From positions 12,778 through 76,777 of the forward strand of contig DDVW01000074.1 of the NCBI GenBank assembly GCA_002345545.1: a stretch of DNA of 64,000 nucleotides, given 5' to 3'. Below are positions 19,106 to 28,578 of this stretch, in pieces. The position numbers and the translations under genes are program-made. The DNA is from Stenotrophomonas sp. UBA2302 (GTDB taxonomy: Bacteria > Pseudomonadota > Gammaproteobacteria > Xanthomonadales > Xanthomonadaceae). Numbering within the stretch: the stretch's first letter is position 1; every line of letters starts with the position of its first letter. A model generated the notes under the pieces. That model had not been told where the DNA came from. It worked only from the letters and a program-made list of their open reading frames with translations, and did not search any database.

Positions 19106-19145
19106 ATTATAGCCGTTTACAGACATGCATGTATGTATGTATATT
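19106..19145. promoter_or_regulatory. Divergent promoters and likely TetR operator
   Basis: On the plus strand TTTACA (19116-19121) and TATATT (19140-19145) are 18 nt apart. On the minus strand a perfect TATAAT lies at 19111-19106. Between them is an ATGCATGTATGTATGTAT run, similar to the TGTATG-rich operators of AcrR/SmeT/TtgR repressors. A repressor here would block both promoters. Confidence 0.65.
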
Positions 19146-19214
19146 CCGCATCCAGCTTCGCACAGCCGTGCGCGGTGTGCGTGGAAGATGGCGGTCTTCA
19201 TGGTCGAACCCGTA

Positions 19215-19235
19215 ACGTAGGGACCGTCCCTACGT
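19215..19235. repeat. GTAG-type REP-like palindrome
   Basis: ACGTAGGGA (19215-19223) and TCCCTACGT (19227-19235) form a perfect 9-bp stem with a 3-nt loop. It contains the GTAG tetranucleotide seen in Stenotrophomonas REP (SMAG) elements and lies in the leader of the efflux operon. It could also influence that mRNA. Confidence 0.45.
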
Positions 19236-19299
19236 CACCGGCACGATTCCTGCCCCGTCTGTCGCGTGCACTTCTCTTCTTCCTATCGAGCCTCTTCCC

Positions 19300-20481
19300 A
19301 TGTCGCCCCTCCGCCACAGCCGTTTCCTCGTGCTTCCTCTTGCCTTGTCCCTTGCGCTGGTCGCCTGCAAAGGCGGTGAAGCACCCCAGCAGGGCGGCAC
19401 GGGCCAGGTCACTGTGGTGACCCTGAAGCCCGCGCCGGTCACCCTCAAGCGCGAACTGGCAGGCCGCGCCAACGGCTACCAGGTGGCCGAAGTGCGCCCG
19501 CAGGTGAGCGGCATCGTCGCCAAGCGGCTGTTCACCGAAGGCAGTCTGGTGAAGGAAGGCCAGCCGCTGTACCAGCTCGATGACGCCGCCTACCGCGCCC
19601 AGGCCAACAGCGCCCGCGCGCAGCTGGCCCGCGCCCAGGCCAGCGCCAACGCCGCGCGGCTGGCCGCACGCCGCAGCAGCGAACTGGTCAAGAGCAGGGT
19701 GATCAGCGTGCAGGACGACGAAAACGCGCAGGCGGCGTGGAAGCAGGCCGATGCCGATGTGCTGGCCGCCCGTGCCGCGCTGGATGCGGCCAACGTGACG
19801 CTGGGCTACGCGCGCATCACCGCGCCCATCAGCGGCCAGATCGGCAAATCCTCGGTCACCCAGGGTGCACTGGTCAGCGCCGGCCAGGCGACGCCGCTGG
19901 CAACGATCAACCAGCTGGACCCGATCTACATCGATGTCAGCCAGTCCTCGGCCGAGCTGTTGCAGCTGCGCCGGGAAATGGCCGAAGGCCGTCTGCAAGG
20001 CGCATCGGAACTGCCGGTGGAAATCGTGCTGGAAGACGGCAGCACCTTCGCCCACAAGGGCACGCTGGAATTCTCCGAAGTCAGCGTCGATCCGTCCACC
20101 GGCAGCTACGGCCTGCGCGTGCGCGTGGAAAATCCCGAGCATGTGCTGATGCCGGGCATGTTCGTGCGCGCGGTGGTGGGCAGCGGCGTGCGTCCGGACG
20201 GGCTGCTGGTGCCGATGCAGGGCATCGCCCGCGATGCCAAGGGCAACACGTCGGCGATGGTGGTCGATGGCGAAGGCAAGGTCGCCGTGCGCCAGGTGGT
20301 TGTCAGCCGCACCATCGGCGACAAGTGGCTGGTCGAGAGCGGCCTGAAGGCCGGTGACAAGGTCATCGTCGAAGGCCTGCAGAAGATCGGTCCGGGCATG
20401 CCGGTCCAGGCCACCGAGAAGGGTGCCGAAACCGCCAAGCCCGCTGCCGCGCCTGCGGCGGCGCCGGCTGCCCAGCAGTAA
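19300..20481 (+). CDS. RND efflux periplasmic adaptor lipoprotein (SmeD/AcrA-like)
   Basis: This 393-aa membrane-fusion protein has a lipoprotein signal peptide with lipobox LVAC (Cys about 24) and the lipoyl/barrel-sandwich motif GYQVAEVRPQVSGIV. An alpha-hairpin spans about 100-165 with LVKSRVISVQDDENA, and the second lipoyl half is LGYARITAPISGQIG, followed by beta-barrel and membrane-proximal domains. The C-terminus is Ala/Pro-rich. It bridges an inner-membrane RND pump to an outer-membrane channel. The pump gene follows after 12 bp. Confidence 0.95.
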   Translation: MSPLRHSRFLVLPLALSLALVACKGGEAPQQGGTGQVTVVTLKPAPVTLKRELAGRANGYQVAEVRPQVSGIVAKRLFTEGSLVKEGQPLYQLDDAAYRAQANSARAQLARAQASANAARLAARRSSELVKSRVISVQDDENAQAAWKQADADVLAARAALDAANVTLGYARITAPISGQIGKSSVTQGALVSAGQATPLATINQLDPIYIDVSQSSAELLQLRREMAEGRLQGASELPVEIVLEDGSTFAHKGTLEFSEVSVDPSTGSYGLRVRVENPEHVLMPGMFVRAVVGSGVRPDGLLVPMQGIARDAKGNTSAMVVDGEGKVAVRQVVVSRTIGDKWLVESGLKAGDKVIVEGLQKIGPGMPVQATEKGAETAKPAAAPAAAPAAQQ

Positions 20482-20493
20482 GCGGAGAACCTC

Positions 20494-23400
20494 ATGGCAC
20501 GCTTCTTTATCGACCGGCCCATCTTCGCGTGGGTCATCGCCATCATCATCATGCTCGCCGGTACGCTGGCGATGCTCAAACTGCCGATCTCGATGTATCC
20601 GGAGGTCGCACCGCCGTCGGTGTCGATCACCGCCAGCTATCCGGGCGCGTCGGCCAAGGTGGTCGAGGACTCGGTGACGCAGATCATCGAGCAGAACATG
20701 AAGGGCCTGGACGGACTGATGTACTTCTCGTCCAACAGCTCCTCCAACGGCCAGGCCAGCATCACCCTGACCTTCGAGAGCGGCACCAACTCCGACATCG
20801 CCCAGGTGCAGGTGCAGAACAAGCTGCAGCTGGCGATGCCGCTGCTGCCGCAGGAAGTGCAGCGGCAGGGCATCAACGTCGCCAAGTCCGCCTCCGGCTT
20901 CCTCAACGTGCTCGGCTTCGTTTCCGAGGACGGCAGCATGGATGAGAACGACATTTCCGACTATGTCGGCTCCAATGTCGTGGATCCACTCAGCCGCGTG
21001 CCGGGCGTGGGCTCGATCCAGGTGTTCGGCGGCAAGTACGCCATGCGCATCTGGCTGGACCCGACCCGGCTGCAGAGCTACAAGGTTTCCGTCGAGGAGA
21101 TCACCGCCGCGGTGCGCGCGCAGAACGCGCAGGTGGCGGTGGGCCAGCTCGGCGGTGCGCCGGCGGTGAAGGGCCAGCAGCTCAACGCCACCATCAACGC
21201 GCAGGACCGCCTGCAGACGCCGGAGCAGTTCCGCAACATCGTCATCCGTACCGAAACCGACGGCTCGATGCTGAAGCTCGGCGACGTGGCGCGGGTCGAG
21301 CTGGGCGCGGAAACCTACGACTTCGTCACCCGTTACAACGGCAAGCCGGCCTCGGGCCTGGCCATCACCCTGGCCACCGGCGCCAACGCACTGGAAACCG
21401 CCGAGGGCGTTAGCCAGACGCTGGAGCAGCTCAAGGCCAACTTCCCGCCCGGCCTGACCGCGGTGATCCCGTATGACACCACCCCGTTCGTGCGGGTGTC
21501 GATCAAGGGCGTGGTCAAGACCCTGGCCGAGGCCATCGTGCTGGTGTTCCTGGTGATGTACCTGTTCCTGCAGAACTTCCGCGCCACGCTGATCCCGACC
21601 ATCGCGGTGCCGGTGGTGCTGCTGGGCACCTTCGGCATCCTCGCGGTGCTGGGTTTCTCGATCAACATGCTGACCATGTTCGCGATGGTGCTGGCGATCG
21701 GCCTGCTGGTCGATGACGCCATCGTGGTGGTGGAGAACGTCGAGCGCATCATGGCCGAGGAAGGGCTCTCGCCGCTGGAGGCCACGCGCAAGTCGATGAG
21801 CCAGATCACCGGTGCGCTGGTCGGCATCGGCCTGGTGCTGTCGGCGGTGTTCGTGCCGATGGCGTTCATGAGCGGCTCCACTGGCGTCATCTACCGGCAG
21901 TTCTCGGCGACGATCGTGTCGGCGATGGCGCTGTCGGTGCTGGTGGCGATCGTGCTGACCCCGGCGCTGTGCGCGACCATGCTCAAGCCGCTGAAGAAGG
22001 GCGAGCACCACGTTGCCCACACCGGCCTGTCGGGGCGCTTCTTCAACTGGTTCAACAACGGTTTCGATCGCACCAGCGGCCACTACCAGCGTGGTGTGCG
22101 CGGTATCCTGCACCGGCCGGGGCGTTTCATGGCGGTGTTCCTGGCGCTGACGGTGGTGATGGGTCTGCTGTTCGTGCGCCTGCCCAGCTCGTTCCTGCCC
22201 AATGAGGACCAGGGCATCCTGATGGCGCTGGTGCAGGCACCGGTCGGCGCCACCCAGGAACGCACGCTGGAGTCGATCTACAAGCTGGAAGAGCATTTCC
22301 TGACCAACGAGAAGGACGCCGTGGAGTCGGTGTTCTCGGTGCAGGGCTTCAGCTTCTCGGGCATGGGTCAGAACTCCGGCATGGCCTTCGTCAAGCTCAA
22401 GGACTGGGACGAGCGTTCGGATGACCAGGGCGTGGGCCCGATCACCGGCCGCGCGATGATGGCGCTGGGACAGATCAAGGACGCCTTCATCTTCGCCTTC
22501 CCGCCGCCGGCGATGCCGGAGCTGGGTATCGCCTCCGGTTACACCTTCTTCCTGAAGGACAACAGCGGTGCCGGCCACGATGCGCTGGTTGCCGCGCGCA
22601 ACCAGTTGCTGGGCCTGGCCGGGCAGAGCGACAAGCTGGCCAACGTGCGTCCGAACGGGCTGGATGACACTCCGCAGCTGCGCCTGGACATCGACGTGGC
22701 CAAGGCCGGCGCGCATGGGCTGTCGCTGGATGCGATCAACAGCACCCTGGCCACCGCCTGGGGCTCGAGCTATATCGATGACTTCATCGACCGTGGCCGG
22801 ATCAAGCGCGTGTATGTGCAGGCCGATGACGGCTTCCGCATGAATCCGGAGGACTTCAACCTGTGGACGGTGAAGAACAGCGCCGGCGAAATGGTGCCGT
22901 TCTCGGCCTTCGCCAGCCAGCGCTGGGACTACGGCTCGCCGCGTCTGGAGCGTTACAACGGCGTGTCGGCGCTGGAAATCCAGGGCGAGGCGGCACCGGG
23001 CGTGGCTTCGGGTGATGCGATGCTGGAAGTGGAAAAACTGGCCAAGCAGTTGCCGCCCGGGTTCGGCATCGAATGGACCGCGGTGTCCTACCAGGAACGC
23101 GAGGCCGGTGCGCAGACGCCGCTGCTGTACACGCTGTCGCTGCTGATCGTGTTCCTGTGCCTGGCCGCGCTGTATGAAAGCTGGAGTGTGCCGACCGCGG
23201 TGCTGATGGTCGCCCCGCTGGGCATCCTCGGTGCGGTGCTGGCCAACACCATGCGTGGCATGGAGCGCGACGTGTACTTCCAGGTGGCGATGCTGACCAC
23301 GGTGGGCCTGACCTCCAAGAACGCGATCCTGATCGTCGAATTCGCGAAGGAGCATCTGGAGAAGGGTGCGGGTGTGATCGAAGCGACGATGCACGCGGTC

Positions 23401-23637
23401 CGCGACCGGTTGCGCCCGATCATCATGACCTCGCTGGCCTTCGGCCTGGGCGTGTTGCCGCTGGCCATCGCCTCGGGTGCAGGCTCCGGTGCCCAGCGCG
23501 CCATCGGTACCGGTGTGCTCGGTGGCATGCTGGTCGGCACCTTCCTTGGGCTGTTCTTCATCCCGCTGTTCTTCCTGGTGGTGCAGCGCGTGTTCAACCG
23601 CAAGCAGCTGGCCAGAAACGCCGGGCACGAGGAGTGA
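20494..23637 (+). CDS. RND multidrug efflux permease, HAE1 family (SmeE/AcrB-like)
   Basis: This 1047-aa inner-membrane proton/drug antiporter starts [17 protein letters not shown], has 12 predicted transmembrane helices and two large periplasmic loops, and shows the family motifs [16 protein letters not shown] (proton-relay aspartates in TM4) and [10 protein letters not shown]. Length fits AcrB/SmeE. It is second in a two-gene operon under the divergent TetR regulator. No TolC/OprM-type channel gene follows, so the pump must use a channel encoded elsewhere. Confidence 0.96.
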   Translation: MARFFIDRPIFAWVIAIIIMLAGTLAMLKLPISMYPEVAPPSVSITASYPGASAKVVEDSVTQIIEQNMKGLDGLMYFSSNSSSNGQASITLTFESGTNSDIAQVQVQNKLQLAMPLLPQEVQRQGINVAKSASGFLNVLGFVSEDGSMDENDISDYVGSNVVDPLSRVPGVGSIQVFGGKYAMRIWLDPTRLQSYKVSVEEITAAVRAQNAQVAVGQLGGAPAVKGQQLNATINAQDRLQTPEQFRNIVIRTETDGSMLKLGDVARVELGAETYDFVTRYNGKPASGLAITLATGANALETAEGVSQTLEQLKANFPPGLTAVIPYDTTPFVRVSIKGVVKTLAEAIVLVFLVMYLFLQNFRATLIPTIAVPVVLLGTFGILAVLGFSINMLTMFAMVLAIGLLVDDAIVVVENVERIMAEEGLSPLEATRKSMSQITGALVGIGLVLSAVFVPMAFMSGSTGVIYRQFSATIVSAMALSVLVAIVLTPALCATMLKPLKKGEHHVAHTGLSGRFFNWFNNGFDRTSGHYQRGVRGILHRPGRFMAVFLALTVVMGLLFVRLPSSFLPNEDQGILMALVQAPVGATQERTLESIYKLEEHFLTNEKDAVESVFSVQGFSFSGMGQNSGMAFVKLKDWDERSDDQGVGPITGRAMMALGQIKDAFIFAFPPPAMPELGIASGYTFFLKDNSGAGHDALVAARNQLLGLAGQSDKLANVRPNGLDDTPQLRLDIDVAKAGAHGLSLDAINSTLATAWGSSYIDDFIDRGRIKRVYVQADDGFRMNPEDFNLWTVKNSAGEMVPFSAFASQRWDYGSPRLERYNGVSALEIQGEAAPGVASGDAMLEVEKLAKQLPPGFGIEWTAVSYQEREAGAQTPLLYTLSLLIVFLCLAALYESWSVPTAVLMVAPLGILGAVLANTMRGMERDVYFQVAMLTTVGLTSKNAILIVEFAKEHLEKGAGVIEATMHAVRDRLRPIIMTSLAFGLGVLPLAIASGAGSGAQRAIGTGVLGGMLVGTFLGLFFIPLFFLVVQRVFNRKQLARNAGHEE

Positions 23638-23694
23638 CGGCGACCGGCATCGGCTGACGCTGCCGGCCAGCCACCGGACAGAACCTGCAATGGA

Positions 23695-23717
23695 CAGCGC
23701 CCCGCAAGGGGCGTTGT
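23695..23717 (+). terminator. Possible terminator after the RND operon
   Basis: A GCGCCCC...GGGGCG hairpin with a GCAA loop lies about 60 bp after the permease stop. The following T-tract is interrupted (TTGTCCGTTTGT), so efficiency is doubtful. Confidence 0.4.
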
Positions 23718-23904
23718 CCGTTTGTGGCCGGCACACCGGGCCGGGTTCATGGGTGCGGTTCGGGCGCATATCCATCGCCGGCCGATCCCTGCGCTGCGCA
23801 CATGGGGGCGGCGGCTGACGGGTTCGACGGTTGGTCGGAATTCCGTGGAGGTGGCGTCTGCGGATTGCGCGGTTGCCACCGGGCTTTGCCGGTCACCTGC
23901 ATGC

Positions 23905-23932
23905 ATAAAAAACGCCCCGGGACCGGGGCGTT
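23905..23932 (-). terminator. Terminator of pilU
   Basis: Read on the minus strand, AACGCCCCGG and its complement (23911-23932, 2-nt apex) form a strong stem followed by a six-T run. It lies 50 bp beyond the pilU stop. The rest of the 344-bp gap 23638-23981 shows no gene I can support. Confidence 0.85.
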
Positions 23933-23981
23933 GATATCGGTGGGCGGCCAGGCGCTGCGTGGCCGGCGGGCTCCGGTCGGA

Positions 23982-25115
23982 TCAGAAGCCGTGGCTGATG
24001 CCGGGTGCAGGCGCGGCGGCGCTGAAGTCCGCATAGGGGTCGTGCTCGCCGCTGCCGCCTTCGGACAGACGGAATTTCAAAGCAAGGCCGTCGCGCGAGT
24101 CGGCTGCGCGCAGCGCTTCCTCCTGCTCGATGATGCCGTCCTTGGCCATCCGGAACAGGCACTGGTCGAAGCTCTGCATGCCTTCTTCCAGCGACTCCTC
24201 CATCGCCTGCTTGAGCGCGTGGACTTCACCCCGGCGCAGCAGGTCGCGGATCATCGGCGTGTTGATCAGCACCTCGGTGGCCGGGCGGCGGCGGCCATCC
24301 TTGCCCTTGACCAGACGCTGCGAGATCACCCCGCGCAGGTTCAGCGACAGGTTCATCAGCACGTTCTTGTGCGCGCTTTCCGGGAAGAAGTTGAGGATGC
24401 GCTCGATGGTCTGGTCGGCGTTGTTGGAGTGCAGCGTGGCCAGGCACAGGTGGCCGGTTTCGGCGAAGGCGATGGCCGCTTCCATGGTCTCGGCATCGAG
24501 GATCTCGCCGATCAGGATCACGTCCGGCGCCTCGCGCATGGCGTTCTTCAGCGCGTTGTGGAAGGCATGGGTATCCAGGCCGACCTCGCGCTGGTTGACG
24601 ATCGACATCTTGTGCTTGTGCAGGAACTCGATCGGATCCTCGATGGTGAGGATGTGCCCGGTAGAGGTGCTGTTGCGGTGGTCGATCATCGAGGCCAGCG
24701 AGGTCGACTTGCCCGAGCCGGTCGAACCGACCACCAGCACCAGTCCGCGCGGGGTCATGATCACGTCCTTCAGCACCTGCGGCAGGTTCAGCTCCTCGAT
24801 GCTGGGGATGCGGCTCTTGATCGCGCGGATCACCATGCCCACTTCGCCGCGCTGCTTGAACACGTTGACGCGGAAACGGCCGGTATCGGCCAGTGCGATG
24901 GCCATGTTCAGCTCCAGGTCGCGTTCGAACTGCGGTACCTGGCCCTCATCCATCAGCGAATAGGCGATCTTCTTGACCATGCCCGGCGGCAGGCCGGTAT
25001 TGCCCAGCGGATACAGCTTGCCCTCGATCTTGATGTAGACCGGCGCTCCGGTGGTCAAAAACATGTCCGAAGCGTTCTTTTCGGTCATCAGCTTCAGGAA
25101 ATAGCCGATATCCAT
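23982..25115 (-). CDS. pilU: Type IV pilus retraction-type ATPase PilU
   Basis: This 377-aa secretion-superfamily ATPase of the PilT/PilU branch powers or assists pilus retraction at the inner-membrane face. Walker A is GSTGSGKST with Lys136, the Asp box contains ILTIEDPIE, and the Walker B region is DVILIGEILDAETM. The His box is ETGHLCLATLH. The RNSTSTGH and LIRDLL-like segments and the length favour PilU over PilT. The start at 25115 matches the family N-terminus MDIGYFLKLM. pilT is not adjacent on this side. Confidence 0.88.
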   Translation of the reverse strand: MDIGYFLKLMTEKNASDMFLTTGAPVYIKIEGKLYPLGNTGLPPGMVKKIAYSLMDEGQVPQFERDLELNMAIALADTGRFRVNVFKQRGEVGMVIRAIKSRIPSIEELNLPQVLKDVIMTPRGLVLVVGSTGSGKSTSLASMIDHRNSTSTGHILTIEDPIEFLHKHKMSIVNQREVGLDTHAFHNALKNAMREAPDVILIGEILDAETMEAAIAFAETGHLCLATLHSNNADQTIERILNFFPESAHKNVLMNLSLNLRGVISQRLVKGKDGRRRPATEVLINTPMIRDLLRRGEVHALKQAMEESLEEGMQSFDQCLFRMAKDGIIEQEEALRAADSRDGLALKFRLSEGGSGEHDPYADFSAAAPAPGISHGF

Positions 25116-25213
25116 GCGCAATGTTTCCCCAACAAACGGCCGCGTGCCGTTGCAAGCACGCCGCAGGCTTGACCACAATGGCCGCGCACAATCTTTCTGG
25201 CAGCGGCTCCCCA

Positions 25214-25600
25214 ATGAAACCTAGCTTCGCACAATTACGACGTTTTCTGTATGCGGCAGTTTGCAGTTTGGCCTTGTCCGGCGGTGCTTTCGCGCAGGAT
25301 CCGGGGGCGGCGGAATTGCTGGCCGCCCAGCAGGCGGTAGAGCGCGCCGACCGCGCCGATGCCGATCAATACGCCCCCGACATGATGGCCATGGCCCGCC
25401 AGCAGCTGGAGCAGGCGCAGCGTGCGGCGGCTGATCGCCGCGAGCGCAAGCAGGCGCCGATGCTGGCCTTGCGTGCGGCGGCCGACGCCGATCTGGCCCG
25501 CGCCCAGAGTGAAGAAGCAGTGGCGCAGACGCAACTGGCCCAGCGCCAGGCCGAGGTGCGCCAGTTGCAGCGCCAGCTGGCGACAGGGGAGGGCCGCTGA
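25214..25600 (+). CDS. DUF4398 secreted protein
   Basis: This 128-aa exported protein has a signal peptide ending near GGAFAQD (about residue 30) followed by an Ala/Gln/Arg-rich helical region (about 35-125) matching the DUF4398 pattern LLAAQQAVERADRADA and PDMMAMARQQLEQAQ. It probably folds as helical hairpins in the periplasm. Its stop overlaps the start of the OmpA-like gene (TGATG), so the two are translationally coupled. It is divergent from pilU, 98 bp apart. Function unknown. Confidence 0.8.
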   Translation: MKPSFAQLRRFLYAAVCSLALSGGAFAQDPGAAELLAAQQAVERADRADADQYAPDMMAMARQQLEQAQRAAADRRERKQAPMLALRAAADADLARAQSEEAVAQTQLAQRQAEVRQLQRQLATGEGR

Positions 25601-26481
25601 TGGCTATCCGGAATTTCATCGCGGCCGGCTTGCTGGCCCTGCCGCTGCTGGCAGTGGCGGCCGAGGACCCGGCGGTGGCATCGCTGAACCAGCGTCTGGT
25701 CGCATTGCAGGCGGACATGCGCACCGCGGATGTGGCCGCATTCGAGAAGCTGCAGGCGCAGCAGGCGATTGCCACGCTGGCCAAGGCCAAACGCAAGGAT
25801 CTGGACAACGCCCGCTATCTGGCCGAGCGCCGGGTCGCCATCGCCGAAGCCAGCGCCCGCACCGCCGTGGCCTTGCGTGAAGTGGACCAGCTGGAACGGA
25901 CCCGCAGCGACCTGCTGATCGAGGCCAGCCGTCGTGAAGTCACGCGCGCCCGGCAGGAAGCCGAGCGGCTGCGGGTGCAGGCGCAGATCCAGGCGGAAGA
26001 GGCCGAGCGCATGCGGCTGGCCGCCGAGGCCGAGATCCTCGCCCGTCAGGATGCGGAAACCGCCCTGTCCAGCGTCGCCGGCAAGCAGGCCGCACGGGTG
26101 TCCGCCGCCCAGCAGAACGCGGCCAAACTGGCCCGCGAAGAGGCCGAGCTGGTCTCCGGCCATCCGCTGCCGGCCTCCCGCTTCAACAACCGTGGCGAAG
26201 TGTTCACCCTGACCGGAGACGCCTTTGCCGCCGGGCAGGCGACGCTGTCCAGCGCTGCGGGCAACCAGACCAAGGCGCTGGCCGAATACCTGAACATCGG
26301 CAAGAAGGGCCGGGTGACGATCGAGGCGTACGACAGTGCCAACGGCGTTGGCCAGCGCCGCGCGCAGGCGCTGAAGGACGCACTGGTGGCGGCGGGCGTG
26401 TCGGCCAACCGCATCCAGGTCAGCGGCAAGAAAGCAGCCGCCACCCGGGCGCGTTCGGCGGAAGTCATCGTTGCCCCGTGA
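25600..26481 (+). CDS. OmpA-family protein with long N-terminal helix
   Basis: The 293-aa protein has a signal peptide (cleavage near AVAAE, residue 21), a long charged coiled-coil-like region (about 40-180) dominated by Ala, Glu, Arg and Gln, and a C-terminal OmpA-like peptidoglycan-binding domain (about 195-290) with GVGQRRAQALKDALVAAGVS. It should tether to the cell wall from the periplasm or outer membrane. It is coupled to the DUF4398 gene; the pair is commonly found together in xanthomonads. Confidence 0.85.
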   Translation: MAIRNFIAAGLLALPLLAVAAEDPAVASLNQRLVALQADMRTADVAAFEKLQAQQAIATLAKAKRKDLDNARYLAERRVAIAEASARTAVALREVDQLERTRSDLLIEASRREVTRARQEAERLRVQAQIQAEEAERMRLAAEAEILARQDAETALSSVAGKQAARVSAAQQNAAKLAREEAELVSGHPLPASRFNNRGEVFTLTGDAFAAGQATLSSAAGNQTKALAEYLNIGKKGRVTIEAYDSANGVGQRRAQALKDALVAAGVSANRIQVSGKKAAATRARSAEVIVAP

Positions 26482-26576
26482 CCTTCACAATCGCCTGAAA
26501 CCGTTAGGTTTTTGTTGGATTTGCGAAGCTGACTGTGCCGGTTTGCCCGGATTGCCCCGGCAGTTCGCCGCAGCAC

Positions 26577-26605
26577 TTGCCGGAACTATTTTGCAGGCGT
26601 AGGGT
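26577..26605 (+). promoter_or_regulatory. Candidate promoter for the DUF465 leader RNA
   Basis: TTGCCG (26577-26582) and TAGGGT (26600-26605) are spaced by exactly 17 nt. Transcription would start near 26612. Neither box is perfect. Confidence 0.3.
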
Positions 26606-26609
26606 CAAT

Positions 26610-26790
26610 TGTCCGGGCGGCAATTTCGTCGTCCGGACAGCGGAGGGCCGAGCCGATGTATCTGTGGCGCGAACCAGTACCGGGCAGCATCCGGCAGGAC
26701 GACCGGGGGCCGATGGAGGGTTCTATTCCGCAGGCATTGTCCCGGTGCTCCATCCCGCAACGCCCCGTGCCGCAAGGCCGGGGCGTTTGT
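26610..26790 (+). other. Structured leader or small RNA upstream of DUF465 gene
   Basis: The 332-bp gap 26482-26813 has no convincing gene. It contains a 7-bp hairpin TGTCCGG (26610-26616) / CCGGACA (26633-26639). A strong terminator-like hairpin follows at 26759-26787: AACGCCCCG plus GCC, GCAA loop, GGC plus CGGGGCGTT, then TTTGTGT. The second hairpin ends about 14 nt before the Shine-Dalgarno of the DUF465 gene. It could terminate a roughly 180-nt RNA, attenuate the gene, or both. Confidence 0.35.
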
Positions 26791-26813
26791 GTATCTGCAT
26801 GAAGGAGGTAGTC

Positions 26814-27032
26814 ATGTTTGAAGGGCAGCCGCAGAGCGAAATCGATGCGTTGATGAAAGCCGATCCCGAGTTCAAGCAGCTCTACCAGCAACACCGGAAG
26901 TTGGACAAGAAATGCACGGATGCAGGACTGGGAGTGCTTCCGATCGATGCCACGACACTGGCACAGATGAAACGCGAGAAGCTGCTGGCCAAGCAGAAGC
27001 TGCTGCGGATCTATGAAAGTACGTTGAACTGA
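26814..27032 (+). CDS. DUF465 (YdcH-family) small protein
   Basis: This 72-aa helical protein of the YdcH/DUF465 family has the signature EFKQLYQQHRKLDKK followed by LAQMKREKLLAKQKLLRIYE near the C-terminus. The family has no settled function. A near-perfect Shine-Dalgarno AAGGAGGT (26802-26809) five bases before ATG fixes the start and suggests high translation. It stands alone downstream of a structured leader. Confidence 0.85.
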   Translation: MFEGQPQSEIDALMKADPEFKQLYQQHRKLDKKCTDAGLGVLPIDATTLAQMKREKLLAKQKLLRIYESTLN

Positions 27033-27201
27033 ACCTTCCCCACGTTGAGGCTCCTCGCGGGCGATGGCGACCTTCTCCGGGTTGTTGTCGCCCGCGCTGC
27101 TTTCCGGCCTGAGCTGATAACCGGTCGTTGCCTGACTTCCAGCGCCATCCAGCGGATAATCGCCGGTCCGGCCGCTGTGCGGCGCGATGCAAGGCAATCC
27201 G

Positions 27202-28578
27202 ATGGCCATCCATTCCTCCGTCCTCGAACTCATTGGCAACACGCCCATCGTCAAGGCCCAGCGCCTGGGCACCGGCGTCTGCGAGCTGTACCTGAAACTG
27301 GAGAGTTCGAACCCGGGGGGATCGATCAAGGACCGCATCGGCCTGTCGATGATCGAGGCCGCCGAGCAGCGTGGCGATCTCAAGCCCGGTGCGACGCTGG
27401 TCGAAGGCACCGCCGGCAACACCGGCCTGGGGCTGGCGCTGGTGGCGCAGCAGAAGGGCTACAAGCTGATCCTGGTGGTGCCGGACAAGATGAGCCGGGA
27501 AAAGATCTTCAACCTCAAGGCGATGGGCGCCGAAGTGGTGCTGACCCGTTCGGACGTCGCCAAGGGTCACCCGGAGTATTACCAGGACCTGGCCAAGACC
27601 GTGGCCGAGCAGACCCCGGGCGCCTACTTCATCAACCAGTTCGGCAACCCGGACAACCCGGCCGCGCACGAGTTCGGCACCGGCCCGGAGCTGCTTGCGC
27701 AGATGGGCGAAGTGGGCGGGCTGGACGCCATCGTGGTCGGCTGCGGCAGCTCGGGCACGATGACCGGCCTGAGCCGCGCGCTGGCCACCCATTCACCGGC
27801 CACTGAAATCGTGCTGGCCGATCCGGTCGGTTCGATCCTGGCCGAATATATCAACGAGGGCACGCTGAACGAGAAGTCGGGCAGCTGGCTGGTGGAAGGC
27901 ATTGGCGAGGATTTCCTGCCGTCGATCTCCGATTTCAGCCGCGTCACCAAAGCCTATGCGATCACTGATGCCGAGAGTTTCCATACCGCGCGCGAGCTGC
28001 TGGGCAAGGAAGGCATCCTCGGCGGTTCGTCCACCGGCACCCTGCTGGCCGCGGCGTTGAAGTACTGCCGCGAGCAGACCACGCCGAAGAAGGTGCTGGT
28101 GCTGGTCCCCGATACCGGCAACAAGTACCTGTCCAAGATGTACAACGACTACTGGATGCTGGACAACGGCTTCATCCAGCGCCCGCAATACGGCGACCTG
28201 CGCGACCTGATCCTGCGCCCCTACGGCCAGCGCGACACCGTGGTGATCGGCCCCAACGACCTGCTGACCACCGCCTACCAGCGCATGAAGCTGTACGACG
28301 TGTCGCAGCTGCCGGTGATGGAAGGCAGCCAGCTGGTCGGCATCATCGACGAGAGTGACGTGCTGCTGCACGTCTACGGCGACGAGGCCCGCTTCCGCGA
28401 CCCGGTTTCGGTGGCGATGGTCAGCAAGCTGGACCGGCTGGATGTAAAATCGCCGATCGAGGCCCTGTTGCCGGTGTTCGACCGCGGCCAGGTGGCGATC
28501 ATCACCGATGGTGACGCCTTTCTCGGTCTGATCACCCGGATCGACCTGCTGAACTACCTGCGTCGCAGGGTGCAATGA
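27202..28578 (+). CDS. Pyridoxal-phosphate cystathionine beta-synthase / cysteine synthase with CBS domains
   Basis: The 458-aa fold-type II PLP enzyme condenses serine (or O-acetylserine) with homocysteine or sulfide. The Schiff-base lysine is Lys43 in NPGGSIKDR, the phosphate loop is GTAGNTG and the substrate region is GCGSSGT. Two CBS domains occupy about 335-455 (YDVSQLPVMEGSQLVGIIDESD and VAIITDGDAFLGLITRIDLL). With a downstream cystathionine gamma-lyase it would form the reverse transsulfuration route; that partner candidate is metB, 13.9 kb away. The stop overlaps the first possible start of gspE (ATGA). Confidence 0.92.
   Translation: MAIHSSVLELIGNTPIVKAQRLGTGVCELYLKLESSNPGGSIKDRIGLSMIEAAEQRGDLKPGATLVEGTAGNTGLGLALVAQQKGYKLILVVPDKMSREKIFNLKAMGAEVVLTRSDVAKGHPEYYQDLAKTVAEQTPGAYFINQFGNPDNPAAHEFGTGPELLAQMGEVGGLDAIVVGCGSSGTMTGLSRALATHSPATEIVLADPVGSILAEYINEGTLNEKSGSWLVEGIGEDFLPSISDFSRVTKAYAITDAESFHTARELLGKEGILGGSSTGTLLAAALKYCREQTTPKKVLVLVPDTGNKYLSKMYNDYWMLDNGFIQRPQYGDLRDLILRPYGQRDTVVIGPNDLLTTAYQRMKLYDVSQLPVMEGSQLVGIIDESDVLLHVYGDEARFRDPVSVAMVSKLDRLDVKSPIEALLPVFDRGQVAIITDGDAFLGLITRIDLLNYLRRRVQ

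Noticed and set aside
19198-23775. A 1525-codon minus-strand open frame across the RND adaptor and pump
   Set aside because: It is antisense to two well-defined genes, has shadow composition (His/Gln/Arg-rich) and crosses their boundary.
26656-26803. A short frame starting MYLWRE in the DUF465 leader
   Set aside because: It has GGAGGG nearby but runs through the strong terminator-like hairpin and shows no protein features. It could be a leader peptide, but the evidence is too thin.
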